64,000 bases of DNA, from assembly GCF_000798815.1 (NCBI RefSeq), contig NZ_JTLD01000119.1, forward strand, positions 1 through 64,000. Direction: 5' to 3'. Positions within the stretch are counted from its first letter, which is position 1; each line of letters starts with the position of its first letter. Both the position numbers and the translations under genes were made by a program. The notes beneath the pieces are model-generated. The model did no database searches, was not told the DNA's origin, and saw only the letters and a program-made list of their open reading frames with translations. Source of the stretch: Alistipes sp. ZOR0009. Lineage in GTDB: Bacteria > Bacteroidota > Bacteroidia > Bacteroidales > ZOR0009. This document shows positions 8,900 through 19,186 of the stretch, in pieces.

Positions 8900-9693
8900 A
8901 AACACCGCTCCTTATTCTACTCATAATATTCTGCACCATCAGCTGTAAGCTCGATAGCGATGTAGACATAACTCTTCCTACCCAAAAGAAATACCACATA
9001 GTAGAGGCTATTCTAAAAACAGATAAAGACATGAGCCTCCTACTAACCCAAAGCAATAGAATGAATGATATTGTAATGCTCAACTTCGTTTGGTACGCCC
9101 AAGCATCATTCATAATAAACAACGACACCATTCCACTAACTAACTATCTCATTTTTGACAAAGAAAACAACACCGTCATAAACTACCTATCTAAAACTCC
9201 ACTCCCAAAATTCACAAACGGAGATATAAAACTCCTCATTATAAAAGATAAGGACACCATAACTTCCACCTCCCATTTTATAAAACCAATATCGATTAAA
9301 AGTTGGACTGTAAATGGAGTAGACATCAATGTTACCATTCCCAACATATACGACAGCGCCGATAGATTCTTTAGAATAGAAACATTCATCTACCATAGCA
9401 AAGAGAAAATCACTTCTAGATATGCTCAGCTCTACAACCTAGCAAAGAATAACGAGGAGTTGCTTAATATTCACATGAAAGTTGGAAAAATAAAACGCGA
9501 CTCCATAAAAATCATCGTATCCCATATAACAAGAGAGCACTACGAATATCTTTACTCCTGCAATAGAGCCATAGACGCCTACTTCGATCCATTTACCGTG
9601 CCAACACCAATAAAAACAAATGTAAAAGGAGCAATGGGAATATTCACTGTAGTAGATGAAAAGTATATCTCCTTAAAAAGCACTTACCCTTAA
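8896..9693 (+). CDS. DUF4249 outer-membrane-associated lipoprotein
   Basis: 265-residue lipoprotein: N-terminal hydrophobic stretch ending in the lipobox FCTISC with Cys17, then a DUF4249-like body. This family nearly always sits directly after a TonB-dependent receptor of the carboxypeptidase-regulatory type. Here the start codon overlaps the receptor stop by ATGA, so the two are translationally coupled. It probably acts as a surface or periplasmic accessory to the receptor. The body has a beta-rich, low-cysteine composition. No catalytic motif is visible. Confidence 0.82.
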   Translation: MKTPLLILLIIFCTISCKLDSDVDITLPTQKKYHIVEAILKTDKDMSLLLTQSNRMNDIVMLNFVWYAQASFIINNDTIPLTNYLIFDKENNTVINYLSKTPLPKFTNGDIKLLIIKDKDTITSTSHFIKPISIKSWTVNGVDINVTIPNIYDSADRFFRIETFIYHSKEKITSRYAQLYNLAKNNEELLNIHMKVGKIKRDSIKIIVSHITREHYEYLYSCNRAIDAYFDPFTVPTPIKTNVKGAMGIFTVVDEKYISLKSTYP

Positions 9694-9798
9694 TATTAAG
9701 AATACAAGCTACATCTTAAAGGCTGTATGCACAAACTGCAATCTCAATTCGAAAGTCTCTAACCATGCACAAAACCTAAGACTTTCCTTAAAAAAGGA

Positions 9799-9806
9799 TA
9801 TATTTG
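9799..9806 (+). promoter_or_regulatory. Putative -7 box (TATATTTG)
   Basis: TAnnTTTG match 31 bp before the lipoprotein gene at 9837. No good -33 box at the expected distance. Confidence 0.45.
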
Positions 9807-9836
9807 CACGAATAAAATATTTTAAAACTAAGTCCA

Positions 9837-10904
9837 ATGAAACATTTAATACTTGTAGCATCCATTGCTTGTGCAACCATTCTCGGATCATGCAGTAAAG
9901 ACGATTCTTCCGTAAAACAACTTTCCCAAGCCGACGCAAAAGTTGAATTGCAAAAAGTAAGCAGCAACTTTGGAGCAGAGTATAAAACAATGCAGCAAAA
10001 CAAAGGCATAAAAGCACTTGTAACTCTTTCTAAGATTGCAGACAAAGGGCTTCTTCCAAGCAGTTTTGCAAGTATTGCATCTCTAGAGGCAGTAAAAAGC
10101 AGCCTTTCTCCGCTACGCAATCCTATTGCCCCTGTATTAAAAGGGTCTGAAACACCTTTCGACTTTAATAAAAAAGGGAAATACACCTATACCAATGGAA
10201 AGTTTGTATTTAGCACAACAACCACTAAGGATATTGTTATAGTGTTCCCTACAGAAGGAAGCACCAAAAACAACGCGGTACTTACTCTCTCAAAATATGC
10301 CGAAATATATGTAGCTGCTCAAGAGGCTAACGTTCCAACTCAAATAGAAGCTAACCTAAGTGTAGACAACGTAACTGTCTTTAAAATCAGCTATAACGCT
10401 GCCTTTGGCGAACTTTTAAATGGACTAGGAACTAACGGAGTTGCTTCTGCTGACCTTTCAATGTCTTTCGCTCCCTACACACTCGAGTCTCACGACAAGG
10501 TTAGCATGAACCAAGGCAAGGCTGTCGCAACCAGCAGCACTTCGTTTAAAAACGGAAATAAGCAGCTAGTATCAGCACAAGAAGCCTTTAATATCTCACT
10601 CAACGAAAAGACAGGAGACGTTGCATTTAATGGTGACGTAGCACTACAAATCAACAATCTAAAACTTGAAGGAAAATTAAGTTTAGCCTACAACATGGAT
10701 GGAGATTTTGACTACAAAGATATCGATATCAACAAAGCCATAAAGCTAGCAGCCTTCACATTCCCTGCTGGCGATAAAATAGGCGACATCATTGCCAATA
10801 AAGACAAACAAGGGAAAATCACACCTATGATTGTTTATGGTGATGGTACAAAAGAAAGCCTGCTAACCTACTTCAACAGCTGGTTTGGCAATATCAACAA
10901 ATAG
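9837..10904 (+). CDS. Lipoprotein of unknown function
   Basis: 355-residue lipoprotein: signal sequence with lipobox TILGSCSKDD (Cys19). The mature part alternates short beta strands with KG- and N-rich turns, and has a central segment of repeated short strands (KFVFSTTTTKDIVIVFP, then VALQINNLKLEGKLSLAYNM), suggesting an all-beta, perhaps lipocalin- or jelly-roll-like body. I do not recognise a named family. It stands alone between its own -7 box and a strong terminator at 10926-10964. Probably outer-membrane anchored. Confidence 0.75.
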   Translation: MKHLILVASIACATILGSCSKDDSSVKQLSQADAKVELQKVSSNFGAEYKTMQQNKGIKALVTLSKIADKGLLPSSFASIASLEAVKSSLSPLRNPIAPVLKGSETPFDFNKKGKYTYTNGKFVFSTTTTKDIVIVFPTEGSTKNNAVLTLSKYAEIYVAAQEANVPTQIEANLSVDNVTVFKISYNAAFGELLNGLGTNGVASADLSMSFAPYTLESHDKVSMNQGKAVATSSTSFKNGNKQLVSAQEAFNISLNEKTGDVAFNGDVALQINNLKLEGKLSLAYNMDGDFDYKDIDINKAIKLAAFTFPAGDKIGDIIANKDKQGKITPMIVYGDGTKESLLTYFNSWFGNINK

Positions 10905-10925
10905 GCAATACGCAATAGAAATAAG

Positions 10926-10964
10926 AAAGCCGCTGCTTTTCGTTGAGAAGCAGCGGCTTTTATT
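10926..10964 (+). terminator. Rho-independent terminator
   Basis: Perfect 13-bp stem AAAGCCGCTGCTT/AAGCAGCGGCTTT (10926-10938 with 10948-10960), 9-nt loop, then TATTTTAT. Confidence 0.85.
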
Positions 10965-11008
10965 TTATATACAATTTTACTTATAAAATCTTTATACCCT
11001 TCCAAAAT

Positions 11009-11027
11009 ATCCTTACATAATCCTTAC
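11009..11027 (+). promoter_or_regulatory. Direct repeat ATCCTTAC x2, putative KdpE operator
   Basis: ATCCTTAC occurs at 11009-11016 and 11020-11027, spaced 11 bp (one helical turn), just upstream of the kdpA -7 box. Tandem half-sites 10-11 bp apart are the usual target of OmpR/PhoB-class regulators such as KdpE. Assignment to KdpE is inference from position. Confidence 0.4.
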
Positions 11028-11038
11028 GCCCCTACACC

Positions 11039-11046
11039 TACTTTTG
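11039..11046 (+). promoter_or_regulatory. Putative -7 box (TACTTTTG) of the kdp operon
   Basis: TAnnTTTG match 35 bp before kdpA, with the ATCCTTAC direct repeats immediately upstream replacing a recognisable -33 element, as expected for an activated promoter. Confidence 0.5.
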
Positions 11047-11080
11047 ATTTGTAAATAAAGACATTTATAAATCAAGGAAA

Positions 11081-12766
11081 ATGACAACTGCTGATTTTAT
11101 CCAGATCGCAATCTACGTAGGACTCCTCGTTGCACTTGCCCCTCTTCTTGGCAAGTACATGGCCAGAGTTTTTACAGGGAAAAAGCATTTTATGCTGCCC
11201 GCTTTAGGATGGCTAGAAAGATTATGCTACCGTACAATAGGTGTAGATTCCAATAAAGAGCAAGACTGGAAGTCCTATCTATGGGCTCTACTTCTCTTTA
11301 ACCTATTTGGTTTTATCTTTCTTTTCGTTTTGTTGATGTGCCAAGGATTTTTGCCGCTTAATCCCCAACACCTTCCTGGCCTAGACCCTTTTTTGGCCTT
11401 TAATACCACAGCCAGCTTTGTTACCAACACCAACTGGCAGTCTTATGGCGGAGAAAATACGCTTAGCTACCTATCTCAAATGCTTGGACTAGGAGTACAA
11501 AATTTTGTAAGTGCGGCAACGGGCTTCACGGTAATTCTTGCCCTTATAAGAGGACTTTCCCGAAAGTCAACCACCCTTTTAGGTAACTTTTGGGTCGATT
11601 TAACCCGCAGCACACTATATGTACTGCTTCCTTTAGCCATTATTCTTTCGGTTGCACTTGTTTCTGAGGGTACAATACAAAATTTTAATAGCTATACCGA
11701 GGTTCATACCCTTCAGGGGGCAACGCAAGTTATTCCGCAAGGACCTGCCGCCTCACAAATTGCCATTAAGCAGCTTGGATCTAACGGTGGCGGCTTCTTT
11801 AACACCAACAGCTCTCACCCGTTCGAGAATCCAACTCCTTTTACCAACCTTTTGGAGATGCTATCGCTGCTTTTACTCGCTGCGGCCCTCCCCTTCACCT
11901 ATGGGAAGATGGTTGGAAACATTAAGCAGGGCAGAATCATATTCGGAGTAATGCTTGTGCTGTTTTTAGCAGGACTTTCGCTATCGATGTACTCGGAGTA
12001 TAGCGCCCACGCAGCCCATGCAGCCATGATGGAAGGCAAAGAAACCCGCTTAGGATTAACCAACAGCATCCTCTGGAGCGTTTCCACCACCTGCGCATCC
12101 AACGGTGCCGTCAACGCAATGCACGATAGCCTTTCTCCGCTATCCGGAATGGTTTCGATGGTGAATATGATGCTTGGAGAAGTAATATTTGGAGGTGTAG
12201 GCGCTGGTTTATACGGCATTTTAATATTTGTTTTCCTTACAGTATTCATTGCAGGGCTTATGGTAGGCCGCACGCCCGAGTATTTAGGAAAAAAGATTGA
12301 TGCCTACGACATAAAAATGTCTATGGTAGCCGTTTTAGCGCCCAACTTTGTGGTTCTGGTCTTCTCCGCAATTGCCGTTATGCTCCCATCGGCGCTCACA
12401 AGCCTCAACAACGCTGGTCCGCACGGCTTCAGCGAGATTTTATACGCCTTCACATCGGCTGCCGGAAATAACGGAAGCGCTTTTGCTGGTCTGAATGCCA
12501 ACACCCCTTTCTATAATACCATGATTGGCCTTGGGATGCTCATCGGACGCTTTGGGATCATCGTCCCAGTGATGGCGATAGCCGGAAACCTTGCACAAAA
12601 GAAGATCACCCCTCCTTCGGCGGGCACATTTAGAACCGATAATATGCTTTTTGCGGGCTTGCTAATCACGGTAATCCTCATTGTAGGCGGATTGACCTTC
12701 TTCCCAGCCCTTTCGCTCGGTCCAATTGTGGAGCATTTGCTTATGAATGCCGGAGTAACCTTCTAA
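11081..12766 (+). CDS. kdpA: Potassium-transporting ATPase subunit A
   Basis: Channel-like potassium-binding subunit of the KdpFABC P-type ATPase in the inner membrane. 561 residues, the usual length, with about ten membrane segments. Selectivity-loop signatures are visible: FNTTASFVTNTNWQSYGGE, KQLGSNGGGFFNTNSSHPFENP, WSVSTTCASNGAVNAMHDS and TSAAGNNGSAFAGL. It is first in the kdpABCDE cluster. No kdpF-like small gene is visible upstream. Expression is probably induced by potassium limitation through KdpDE. Confidence 0.97.
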   Translation: MTTADFIQIAIYVGLLVALAPLLGKYMARVFTGKKHFMLPALGWLERLCYRTIGVDSNKEQDWKSYLWALLLFNLFGFIFLFVLLMCQGFLPLNPQHLPGLDPFLAFNTTASFVTNTNWQSYGGENTLSYLSQMLGLGVQNFVSAATGFTVILALIRGLSRKSTTLLGNFWVDLTRSTLYVLLPLAIILSVALVSEGTIQNFNSYTEVHTLQGATQVIPQGPAASQIAIKQLGSNGGGFFNTNSSHPFENPTPFTNLLEMLSLLLLAAALPFTYGKMVGNIKQGRIIFGVMLVLFLAGLSLSMYSEYSAHAAHAAMMEGKETRLGLTNSILWSVSTTCASNGAVNAMHDSLSPLSGMVSMVNMMLGEVIFGGVGAGLYGILIFVFLTVFIAGLMVGRTPEYLGKKIDAYDIKMSMVAVLAPNFVVLVFSAIAVMLPSALTSLNNAGPHGFSEILYAFTSAAGNNGSAFAGLNANTPFYNTMIGLGMLIGRFGIIVPVMAIAGNLAQKKITPPSAGTFRTDNMLFAGLLITVILIVGGLTFFPALSLGPIVEHLLMNAGVTF

Positions 12767-12778
12767 AATTTGAAGTCA

Positions 12779-14860
12779 ATGGAAAATAAGAATACAAAGC
12801 TACTTAATAAGCAGCTCATCATCGAAGCGATAGTAGCTTCATTTACTAAGCTAAACCCTAAGGTTCAAATAAAGAACTTTGTAATCTTCTTGGTGGAGCT
12901 TGGAGCCATTGCAACAACCCTTGTTGTCTTTTATGAGCTCTTCAGCGGTTCCTTTTCGGGATTCAACCTGCAAATAACCATCTGGCTTTGGTTTACTGTG
13001 CTATTTGCCAACTTTTCCGAAGCAATTGCCGAAGGTAGAGGCAAGGCACAGGCCGATAGCCTCCGAAAAAATAGAACCGAAACCAAGGCTAAGCTATTTG
13101 ATGGCAAGTCGAAGGTTACCGAAATCAACGCAACTGAGCTTAAAAAAGGAAATTTGGTGGTTTGCGAGGCAGGCGACATCATTCCAAGCGACGGCGAGGT
13201 GGTTGAAGGCATCGCCAGCGTAGACGAATCCGCAATTACGGGAGAATCTGCCCCAGTAATTAGGGAAAGCGGCGGAGATAGAAGCGCTGTAACCGGAGGT
13301 ACAAAGGTTATTAGCGATAGGATCGTCATTAGAATCACAGCCGAGCAGGGCGATACCTTCATAGACCGTATGATATCGCTGGTTGAAGGTGCTAGCCGCC
13401 AAAAAACGCCCAACGAAATCGCGCTATCGATGCTTCTTGTCGGATTAACCATCATTTTTATCCTAGCAGTAGTTACTCTACCCGCATTTTTTGGCTACGG
13501 ACTCGCAGCGTCTGGGCTTCCAGCGTCGAGCAACCTCTCTCTTACCATCCTTATTGCCCTTTTGGTGTGCCTAATCCCAACTACCATCGGTGGGCTGCTT
13601 AGCGCAATCGGAATTAGCGGCATGGACAGGCTTTTGCGTCGTAACGTAATTGCCACCAGCGGCCGAGCAATAGAGGCAGCAGGCGATGTGGACGTTCTTC
13701 TGCTCGACAAAACAGGGACCATCACCTTAGGAAACCGTATGGCCACCGATTTTATCCCTGCCGAGGGTATAACCTCCGAGGAGTTGGCCATAGCAGCGCA
13801 GCTCTCGTCCCTGTCCGACGAAACACCCGAAGGAAGGTCGATTGTGGTGCTTGCCAAAGAGAAATATGGGCTTAGAGCTCAAAATATTCATGCTAACGAC
13901 ATCACCTTTATACCTTTTACCGCACAATCGCGCATGAGCGGCGTAGATATAAAATCTGCCAACGGTTCCATCCGCGAAATAAGAAAAGGATCAACCTTAG
14001 CTATCAAAAAGTACGTTCAGCAGAAGGATGGATTTATGCCCAAAGCGGTAGAAGACGTGGTAGAAGAGCTGGCACGCATGGGCGCAACGCCTTTGGTGGT
14101 TGCCGAAGGTGATAAAGTGCTCGGAGTAATCCATCTAAAGGATATCGTAAAGGGTGGCATCAAGCAAAGATTCGCCCAGCTACGTGCCATGGGCATCCGC
14201 ACCGTTATGGTAACCGGCGATAACCCCTTAACCGCCGCCGCCATTGCTGCCGAAGCTGGTGTAGACGATTTCATAGCCGAAGCAAAGCCCGAGGATAAGC
14301 TTAACCGCATTAGAACAGAGCAAGCCAACGGTAGGTTAGTGGGAATGATTGGTGATGGAACCAATGATGCCCCTGCGCTAGCCCAAGCAGACGTTGGGAT
14401 AGCCATGAATAGCGGTACGCAAGCCGCCCGCGAAGCTGGGAATATGGTTGACTTGGATAGTAATCCAACGAAGTTAATAGAAGTGGTCGAAGTTGGGAAG
14501 CAGCTGCTCATGACACGCGGCTCGCTAACCACCTTCAGCATTGCGAACGACGTTTCGAAGTACTTTGCCATCATTCCCGCCATTACAACGATACTTTACG
14601 CCAAATCGGGAGGCGAAGGACCGCTTTCGGCACTCAACATTATGCACTTGTCGACCCCAGAAAGCGCCATTTTAAGCGCGGTGATCTTTAATGCCATCAT
14701 CATCATCCTTTTGATACCGCTGGCACTTCGTGGGGTAGCCTACAAACCCATGTCGGCAAACGCGATACTCTCTCGGAATATCCTGATATACGGTTTGGGA
14801 GGTTTGATAGTTCCCTTTATAGGCATCAAGCTTATCGATATGGTAATTTCAATGTTCTAG
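12779..14860 (+). CDS. kdpB: Potassium-transporting ATPase subunit B (P-type ATPase)
   Basis: Catalytic subunit that hydrolyses ATP to drive potassium uptake. The phosphorylated Asp310 lies in [10 protein letters not shown], and the actuator motif ITGES and the hinge motif [10 protein letters not shown] are intact. I placed the start at the ATG at 12779 (beginning MENKNTK) rather than a TTG nine bases upstream. It begins 12 bp after kdpA. About 693 residues, normal for KdpB. A classical class I P-type ATPase with no missing key residue. Confidence 0.97.
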   Translation: MENKNTKLLNKQLIIEAIVASFTKLNPKVQIKNFVIFLVELGAIATTLVVFYELFSGSFSGFNLQITIWLWFTVLFANFSEAIAEGRGKAQADSLRKNRTETKAKLFDGKSKVTEINATELKKGNLVVCEAGDIIPSDGEVVEGIASVDESAITGESAPVIRESGGDRSAVTGGTKVISDRIVIRITAEQGDTFIDRMISLVEGASRQKTPNEIALSMLLVGLTIIFILAVVTLPAFFGYGLAASGLPASSNLSLTILIALLVCLIPTTIGGLLSAIGISGMDRLLRRNVIATSGRAIEAAGDVDVLLLDKTGTITLGNRMATDFIPAEGITSEELAIAAQLSSLSDETPEGRSIVVLAKEKYGLRAQNIHANDITFIPFTAQSRMSGVDIKSANGSIREIRKGSTLAIKKYVQQKDGFMPKAVEDVVEELARMGATPLVVAEGDKVLGVIHLKDIVKGGIKQRFAQLRAMGIRTVMVTGDNPLTAAAIAAEAGVDDFIAEAKPEDKLNRIRTEQANGRLVGMIGDGTNDAPALAQADVGIAMNSGTQAAREAGNMVDLDSNPTKLIEVVEVGKQLLMTRGSLTTFSIANDVSKYFAIIPAITTILYAKSGGEGPLSALNIMHLSTPESAILSAVIFNAIIIILLIPLALRGVAYKPMSANAILSRNILIYGLGGLIVPFIGIKLIDMVISMF

Positions 14861-14911
14861 CAAAACGGCAAACAGCTTTAAAAACAACCGCCATTTAAAA
14901 AGAAGAAGAAA

Positions 14912-15484
14912 ATGAAATCACAAATACTACCCGCCATTAAGGCGTTCGCCATCCTAGCCATTATAACAGGCGTTGCCTATCCCCTGCTAATTACCGGCAT
15001 AGCCCAGCTGGCCTTTAACGGCAATGCGAACGGGAGCATCATCTACCAGAATGGGAAGGCAGTGGGTTCGAAGCTCATTGGACAAGAATTTACCGACGCC
15101 AAATACTTCTGGAGCCGCCCATCGGCGGTTAGCTACAGCTCGTCGCTATCTGGCGCCAGCAACCTTGGCCCTACAAGCGCCAAGCTCGACTCGACGGTAA
15201 ACGCCCGTCGCCAAAGCTTCGCTAGCGCCAACGAGGTAAAGGCCAACACCCCTATTCCTGCCGACATGCTCTGCTCGTCGGCCAGCGGCCTCGATCCACA
15301 CATCTCGCTGGAGTCTGCCATGCTGCAGCTTAACCGCGTAGCCAAGGCTCGGGGTTTCGACGCCGAAAAAAGGGAAAAAGTGGTGCATCTGATCTACCAA
15401 AAATCGCATACCATCGATTTTGCAACCAACGAAATGCGCTATGTTAATGTTTTAGAGTTAAATTTGGAAATCAATAAGCTATAA
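14912..15484 (+). CDS. kdpC: Potassium-transporting ATPase subunit C
   Basis: Single-pass inner-membrane subunit that stabilises the KdpFABC complex and raises ATP affinity of KdpB. 190 residues. One N-terminal membrane helix (IKAFAILAIITGVAYPLLITGIAQ) is followed by the periplasmic domain with the family signatures GSKLIGQ, YFWSRPSA and SASGLDPHIS. It overlaps the start of kdpD by one base (TAATG), so translation of the sensor is coupled to it. Confidence 0.96.
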   Translation: MKSQILPAIKAFAILAIITGVAYPLLITGIAQLAFNGNANGSIIYQNGKAVGSKLIGQEFTDAKYFWSRPSAVSYSSSLSGASNLGPTSAKLDSTVNARRQSFASANEVKANTPIPADMLCSSASGLDPHISLESAMLQLNRVAKARGFDAEKREKVVHLIYQKSHTIDFATNEMRYVNVLELNLEINKL

Positions 15485-18138
15485 TGAACGAGCAATACGA
15501 CCTCAGACCCGATCCCGACGAGCTTTTGACATCCCTGAAGCTCGAGGAGGAAAGAAGCAAGCGTGGAAAGCTGAAAATCTTCTTTGGAATGTGCGCAGGA
15601 GTGGGTAAAACCTACTCCATGCTCAAATCGGCAGCCGTCGAAGCCGAAAAGGGAGTCGATATTGTCGTTGGGTATGTCGAAACACACGGCAGGAAAGAGA
15701 CTGAGGCCCTATTGAACGGCTTTGAAATCATTTCGAGGAAGAATGTACTATACAAGGAGACATCTTTACCCGAGATGGACATCGATGCCATCATTCAAAG
15801 AAAGCCCAACACCGTTTTAGTAGACGAACTGGCCCATACCAACGCCCCTGGAAGCCGTCACAACAAGCGTTTTCAGGATGTTTTGGAGATTCTGGACAAC
15901 GGTATAGATGTTTACACCACCTTAAACGTGCAGCATCTCGAAAGCAGAGCCGACACGGTGGCCCAAATAACAGGTATTGTCATCCGAGAAACGCTTCCCG
16001 ACGAGATTTTCGAGAAGGCTGATGAGGTAGAGCTGATTGACATCACCACCAAGGAGCTTTTAATCCGCCTAACAGAAGGTAAGGTATATGCCGAAGAGCG
16101 TTCGCGCGAAGCTTTACTCAACTTTTTTAGGGAAGGAAACATCACGGCCCTACGCGAAATGTCTTTACGCATCGTTGCCGACCGTGTAGACAAGCAGCTG
16201 CGCGATTACATGCAGCTGAAGCGCATCCGCGGCCCTTGGAAGTCGGGCCTACACCTCATGGTGGTTATTGGCCCCAACCAGCAGTCGGCCAAGCTCATTA
16301 GGTGGGCCAAAAATCTCTCCTATACCATGTCGGCAAGCCTTATGGCCCTCTATGTGGAGACACCAAGGCCCCTTAACGACCCTCAGAACGAGCAGCTCAC
16401 CAAAAATATAAACCTTGCCCGCCAGCTGGGAGCCGAAGTGGTTACCACGTCGGACAACGACCTCGTTAAGGCGATACTAACCGTCGCTTCGAAGGAGAAT
16501 ATCACCCACATTGTGGTGGGAAAACCTCGTACGCGGAACCTTTTATCCCTTTTGCAGCTGGGCAGCTTTGTGCAGCGGCTCATAAAAAACAGCGGGAACA
16601 TCGACGTGTACGTCTTGGGGTCCGATTTGCAGAGCGATATCTCGTACAAGCGCTATATTGCCTTCCCATCGTATACCTCAAAGCCAATTCAGTACTTTAT
16701 TTCCGCGTTGGCCGTTATTATTCCCTCGTTTTTGATGTTTCATCTCAGCCATGCCATAGGCTATCAGGTGGTATCGCTGGTTATGATGTTTATTGTATCG
16801 CTTCTTGCCACCGTTTTTGGTATTGGACCGATACTTTTGGCAGCTTTTCTGAGCACCGCCATATGGGATTACTTCTTTATCCCGCCTCATTTCACGCTGC
16901 ACATCGAAAAACCCGAAGATGCCCTTACTTGCATCATGTTTTTTGTGATTGCGCTCATCAACGGCGTTCTCACAACGCGCGTACGCCGCCAACAAAAGCT
17001 CACCAAGGATCGAGAAGAGCGCACCAACGCCCTTTTCCAGCTTACCAAGGAGCTATCGTTGGCCACCAACCTCGACGAGGTGCTTTCCATCTCCAAAAAA
17101 AGGATCAAGAAGCATTTCGACGTGGAGCCAATCTTTATTTTACAGGATGGACAGGGAAAATTACAGGAGTACAACGCCTTTACCGAGAATGAGTACAGCG
17201 TAGCAAGCTGGAGCTACCGCTACTGCAAGAATGCGGGGCACTTCACCGACACTTTACCCTCCTCAAAACATACTTTTTATCCCTTATACGGTGCTACACT
17301 TAAGACAGGAGTAGTAGCCATAGAGCTAGCAGCCCGTTTAAAAGGCGACAAGGAGCTTTTTTGGGACACTTTCATCACCCAAATATCCAACGCCATAGAG
17401 CGCGAGTTCTTAAACAAGATTGCGCGCCGTGCCCAGCTGCTAAACGAGTCCGACAAGCTCTACAATACCCTTTTCAACTCCATTTCGCACGAGTTCAGAA
17501 TACCTGTTGCCACCATAATGGGAGCCTCCGATGCCCTAATGTCGCAGGATTACCCACAAGAAATACAAAAGGAGTTCTACGGAGAGATCAACAAGGCCTC
17601 CGAAAGGCTCAACCGCCTTATCGAAAACCTTCTGAACATGTCCAGATTGGAATCGGGACGTATAACCCCCCGGTTTGAGTGGTGCGAGGTGAACGATTTG
17701 GCCAACGAAGTGGTAAAAAACCTTCAAAAGGAGCTCGAAGAGTACAACGTGGAGGTTGTAATATCGCCAGACACGCCAATGGTTAAGCTCGACTTTGGCC
17801 TAACCGAGCAGGTGCTCTACAACCTGGTTTATAACGCCACCCAACACACCCCAAAGGGCTCCACCATCCGCCTAAAGTTCTTTTTCGACAACGATACCCT
17901 AACCATTTTAGTTATGGACCGTGGCGAGGGCTTTAAATATCCCGATATTGCGCATATCTTTGATAAGTTTTATCGGGGAACCGACGCCAAACCAGGGGGA
18001 ATGGGGCTTGGCCTTTCGATAGTAAAGGGATTCATCGAGGCGCAGGGCGGAACCGTTTCGGCCGAGAACAGAACCAACGGTGGCGCACGTTTTGTCATTA
18101 AAATGCCATCGCCCGTTCCTAATATCAACTTAGAGTAG
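15484..18138 (+). CDS. kdpD: Osmosensitive potassium channel sensor histidine kinase KdpD
   Basis: 884-residue full-length sensor kinase. The order is: N-terminal KdpD domain with Walker-A-like GMCAGVGKT and the DELAHTNAPGSRH segment; a universal-stress-like domain (about 250-370); four membrane helices of the DUF4118 type (about 395-500); a GAF-like region; then the kinase core. His669 in SISHEFRIP is the phosphate acceptor. N-box NLVYNATQHT and G-boxes DRGEG and GMGLGLS are intact. It begins inside the last base of kdpC and is followed by kdpE 9 bp later. Confidence 0.97.
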   Translation: MNEQYDLRPDPDELLTSLKLEEERSKRGKLKIFFGMCAGVGKTYSMLKSAAVEAEKGVDIVVGYVETHGRKETEALLNGFEIISRKNVLYKETSLPEMDIDAIIQRKPNTVLVDELAHTNAPGSRHNKRFQDVLEILDNGIDVYTTLNVQHLESRADTVAQITGIVIRETLPDEIFEKADEVELIDITTKELLIRLTEGKVYAEERSREALLNFFREGNITALREMSLRIVADRVDKQLRDYMQLKRIRGPWKSGLHLMVVIGPNQQSAKLIRWAKNLSYTMSASLMALYVETPRPLNDPQNEQLTKNINLARQLGAEVVTTSDNDLVKAILTVASKENITHIVVGKPRTRNLLSLLQLGSFVQRLIKNSGNIDVYVLGSDLQSDISYKRYIAFPSYTSKPIQYFISALAVIIPSFLMFHLSHAIGYQVVSLVMMFIVSLLATVFGIGPILLAAFLSTAIWDYFFIPPHFTLHIEKPEDALTCIMFFVIALINGVLTTRVRRQQKLTKDREERTNALFQLTKELSLATNLDEVLSISKKRIKKHFDVEPIFILQDGQGKLQEYNAFTENEYSVASWSYRYCKNAGHFTDTLPSSKHTFYPLYGATLKTGVVAIELAARLKGDKELFWDTFITQISNAIEREFLNKIARRAQLLNESDKLYNTLFNSISHEFRIPVATIMGASDALMSQDYPQEIQKEFYGEINKASERLNRLIENLLNMSRLESGRITPRFEWCEVNDLANEVVKNLQKELEEYNVEVVISPDTPMVKLDFGLTEQVLYNLVYNATQHTPKGSTIRLKFFFDNDTLTILVMDRGEGFKYPDIAHIFDKFYRGTDAKPGGMGLGLSIVKGFIEAQGGTVSAENRTNGGARFVIKMPSPVPNINLE

Positions 18139-18147
18139 CTTAGCAGC

Positions 18148-18837
18148 ATGGAAATTAAGGATACCATATTGGTTATTGACGATGAGGTGCAAATACGCCG
18201 CTTGTTGGAGATTACGCTAACGGCCAACGGCTATAATGTGGCCGAAGCAGCCAATGCAAAGGATGCAGTGGTGGCTGCGGCCACCCACACGCCGGCTCTA
18301 ATTATTCTCGACCTTGGCCTACCCGATCTCGACGGGCAGGTGGTGCTTAAGCAGCTCCGCGAGTGGTATCAAAAGCCCATCATTGTGCTTTCGGCGCGCA
18401 GCTCGGAGGACGAAATCGTAAAGGCTCTCGACTCGGGGGCCAACGATTACCTCACAAAACCCTTTCGCAACGGAGAGCTGCTGGCCCGCATCCGTTCGAG
18501 CATCCGCTTTAGCAATACAAACGAGGCATCGCCCATCTTGAACTTCGGCAACCTCTCTGTAGATCTGGCCAACCACACCGTGAAGAAGGATGGAGAGCCC
18601 CTGAAGCTAACCAGCACCGAATTTACCATGCTGGCCCTGCTCTCGAAGAACGCCGGAAAGGTGCTGACGCACCAGCAGCTGCTTAAGGAGGTGTGGGGAT
18701 TTAGCTACATCAACCAAACCCAGTATCTACGTGTATTTATTGGGCAGCTACGAAAAAAAATTGAGGATAACCCCTCGCAACCCACCTTTATAAAGACGGA
18801 ATCGGGCATTGGCTACCGATTTACCGAAGGAGTATAG
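18148..18837 (+). CDS. kdpE: OmpR-family response regulator KdpE
   Basis: 229-residue response regulator: receiver domain with Asp55 in LIILDLGLPDLDG, conserved Ser/Thr (VLSARSSEDE) and Lys (YLTKPF), and a C-terminal winged-helix DNA-binding domain ending in TESGIGYRF. It is the cognate partner of KdpD and activates the kdp promoter. The ATCCTTAC direct repeats at 11009-11027 are its likely binding site. Last gene of the kdp cluster proper, although the porin at 19187 may be functionally linked. Confidence 0.96.
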   Translation: MEIKDTILVIDDEVQIRRLLEITLTANGYNVAEAANAKDAVVAAATHTPALIILDLGLPDLDGQVVLKQLREWYQKPIIVLSARSSEDEIVKALDSGANDYLTKPFRNGELLARIRSSIRFSNTNEASPILNFGNLSVDLANHTVKKDGEPLKLTSTEFTMLALLSKNAGKVLTHQQLLKEVWGFSYINQTQYLRVFIGQLRKKIEDNPSQPTFIKTESGIGYRFTEGV

Positions 18838-19186
18838 GGGCGACATTCCTTAAAAGTCCATCTACTTTAAGCATCATTACGTAGGGCTGATATTGGCGCA
18901 CAATATCGCAGCCTAGGAGCGGTATTGCCTACAACGAAGCACCCTACATCCGTAGCGCCAGCCGTAAGACGCGCTACAAAACAGCAACATAGGATAAGAA
19001 CCTAAGCTACAATTCAAAAAAACCGCTCGTATTCAGCTTCTTTATCGGCCAGCGGCTATGGTATCCAAACCATCAACCTAAAAATGCCACAGAGCCAGCT
19101 TAGCAGAGAAAGAAAAGAACCGAGCAGATAAAAAAAACAAGCTAAAAGAACCGCATGTATACCATGCACTAACCACATCCATTAAA
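18838..19186. other. Intergenic region between kdpE and porin gene
   Basis: About 350 bases with no convincing gene. No strong terminator is visible directly after kdpE, so read-through into the porin gene is possible. No clear -7 box was found before 19187. Confidence 0.4.

Noticed and set aside
10905-11080. A kdpF gene upstream of kdpA
   Set aside because: No short hydrophobic open frame of about 25-30 codons with a start is visible there.
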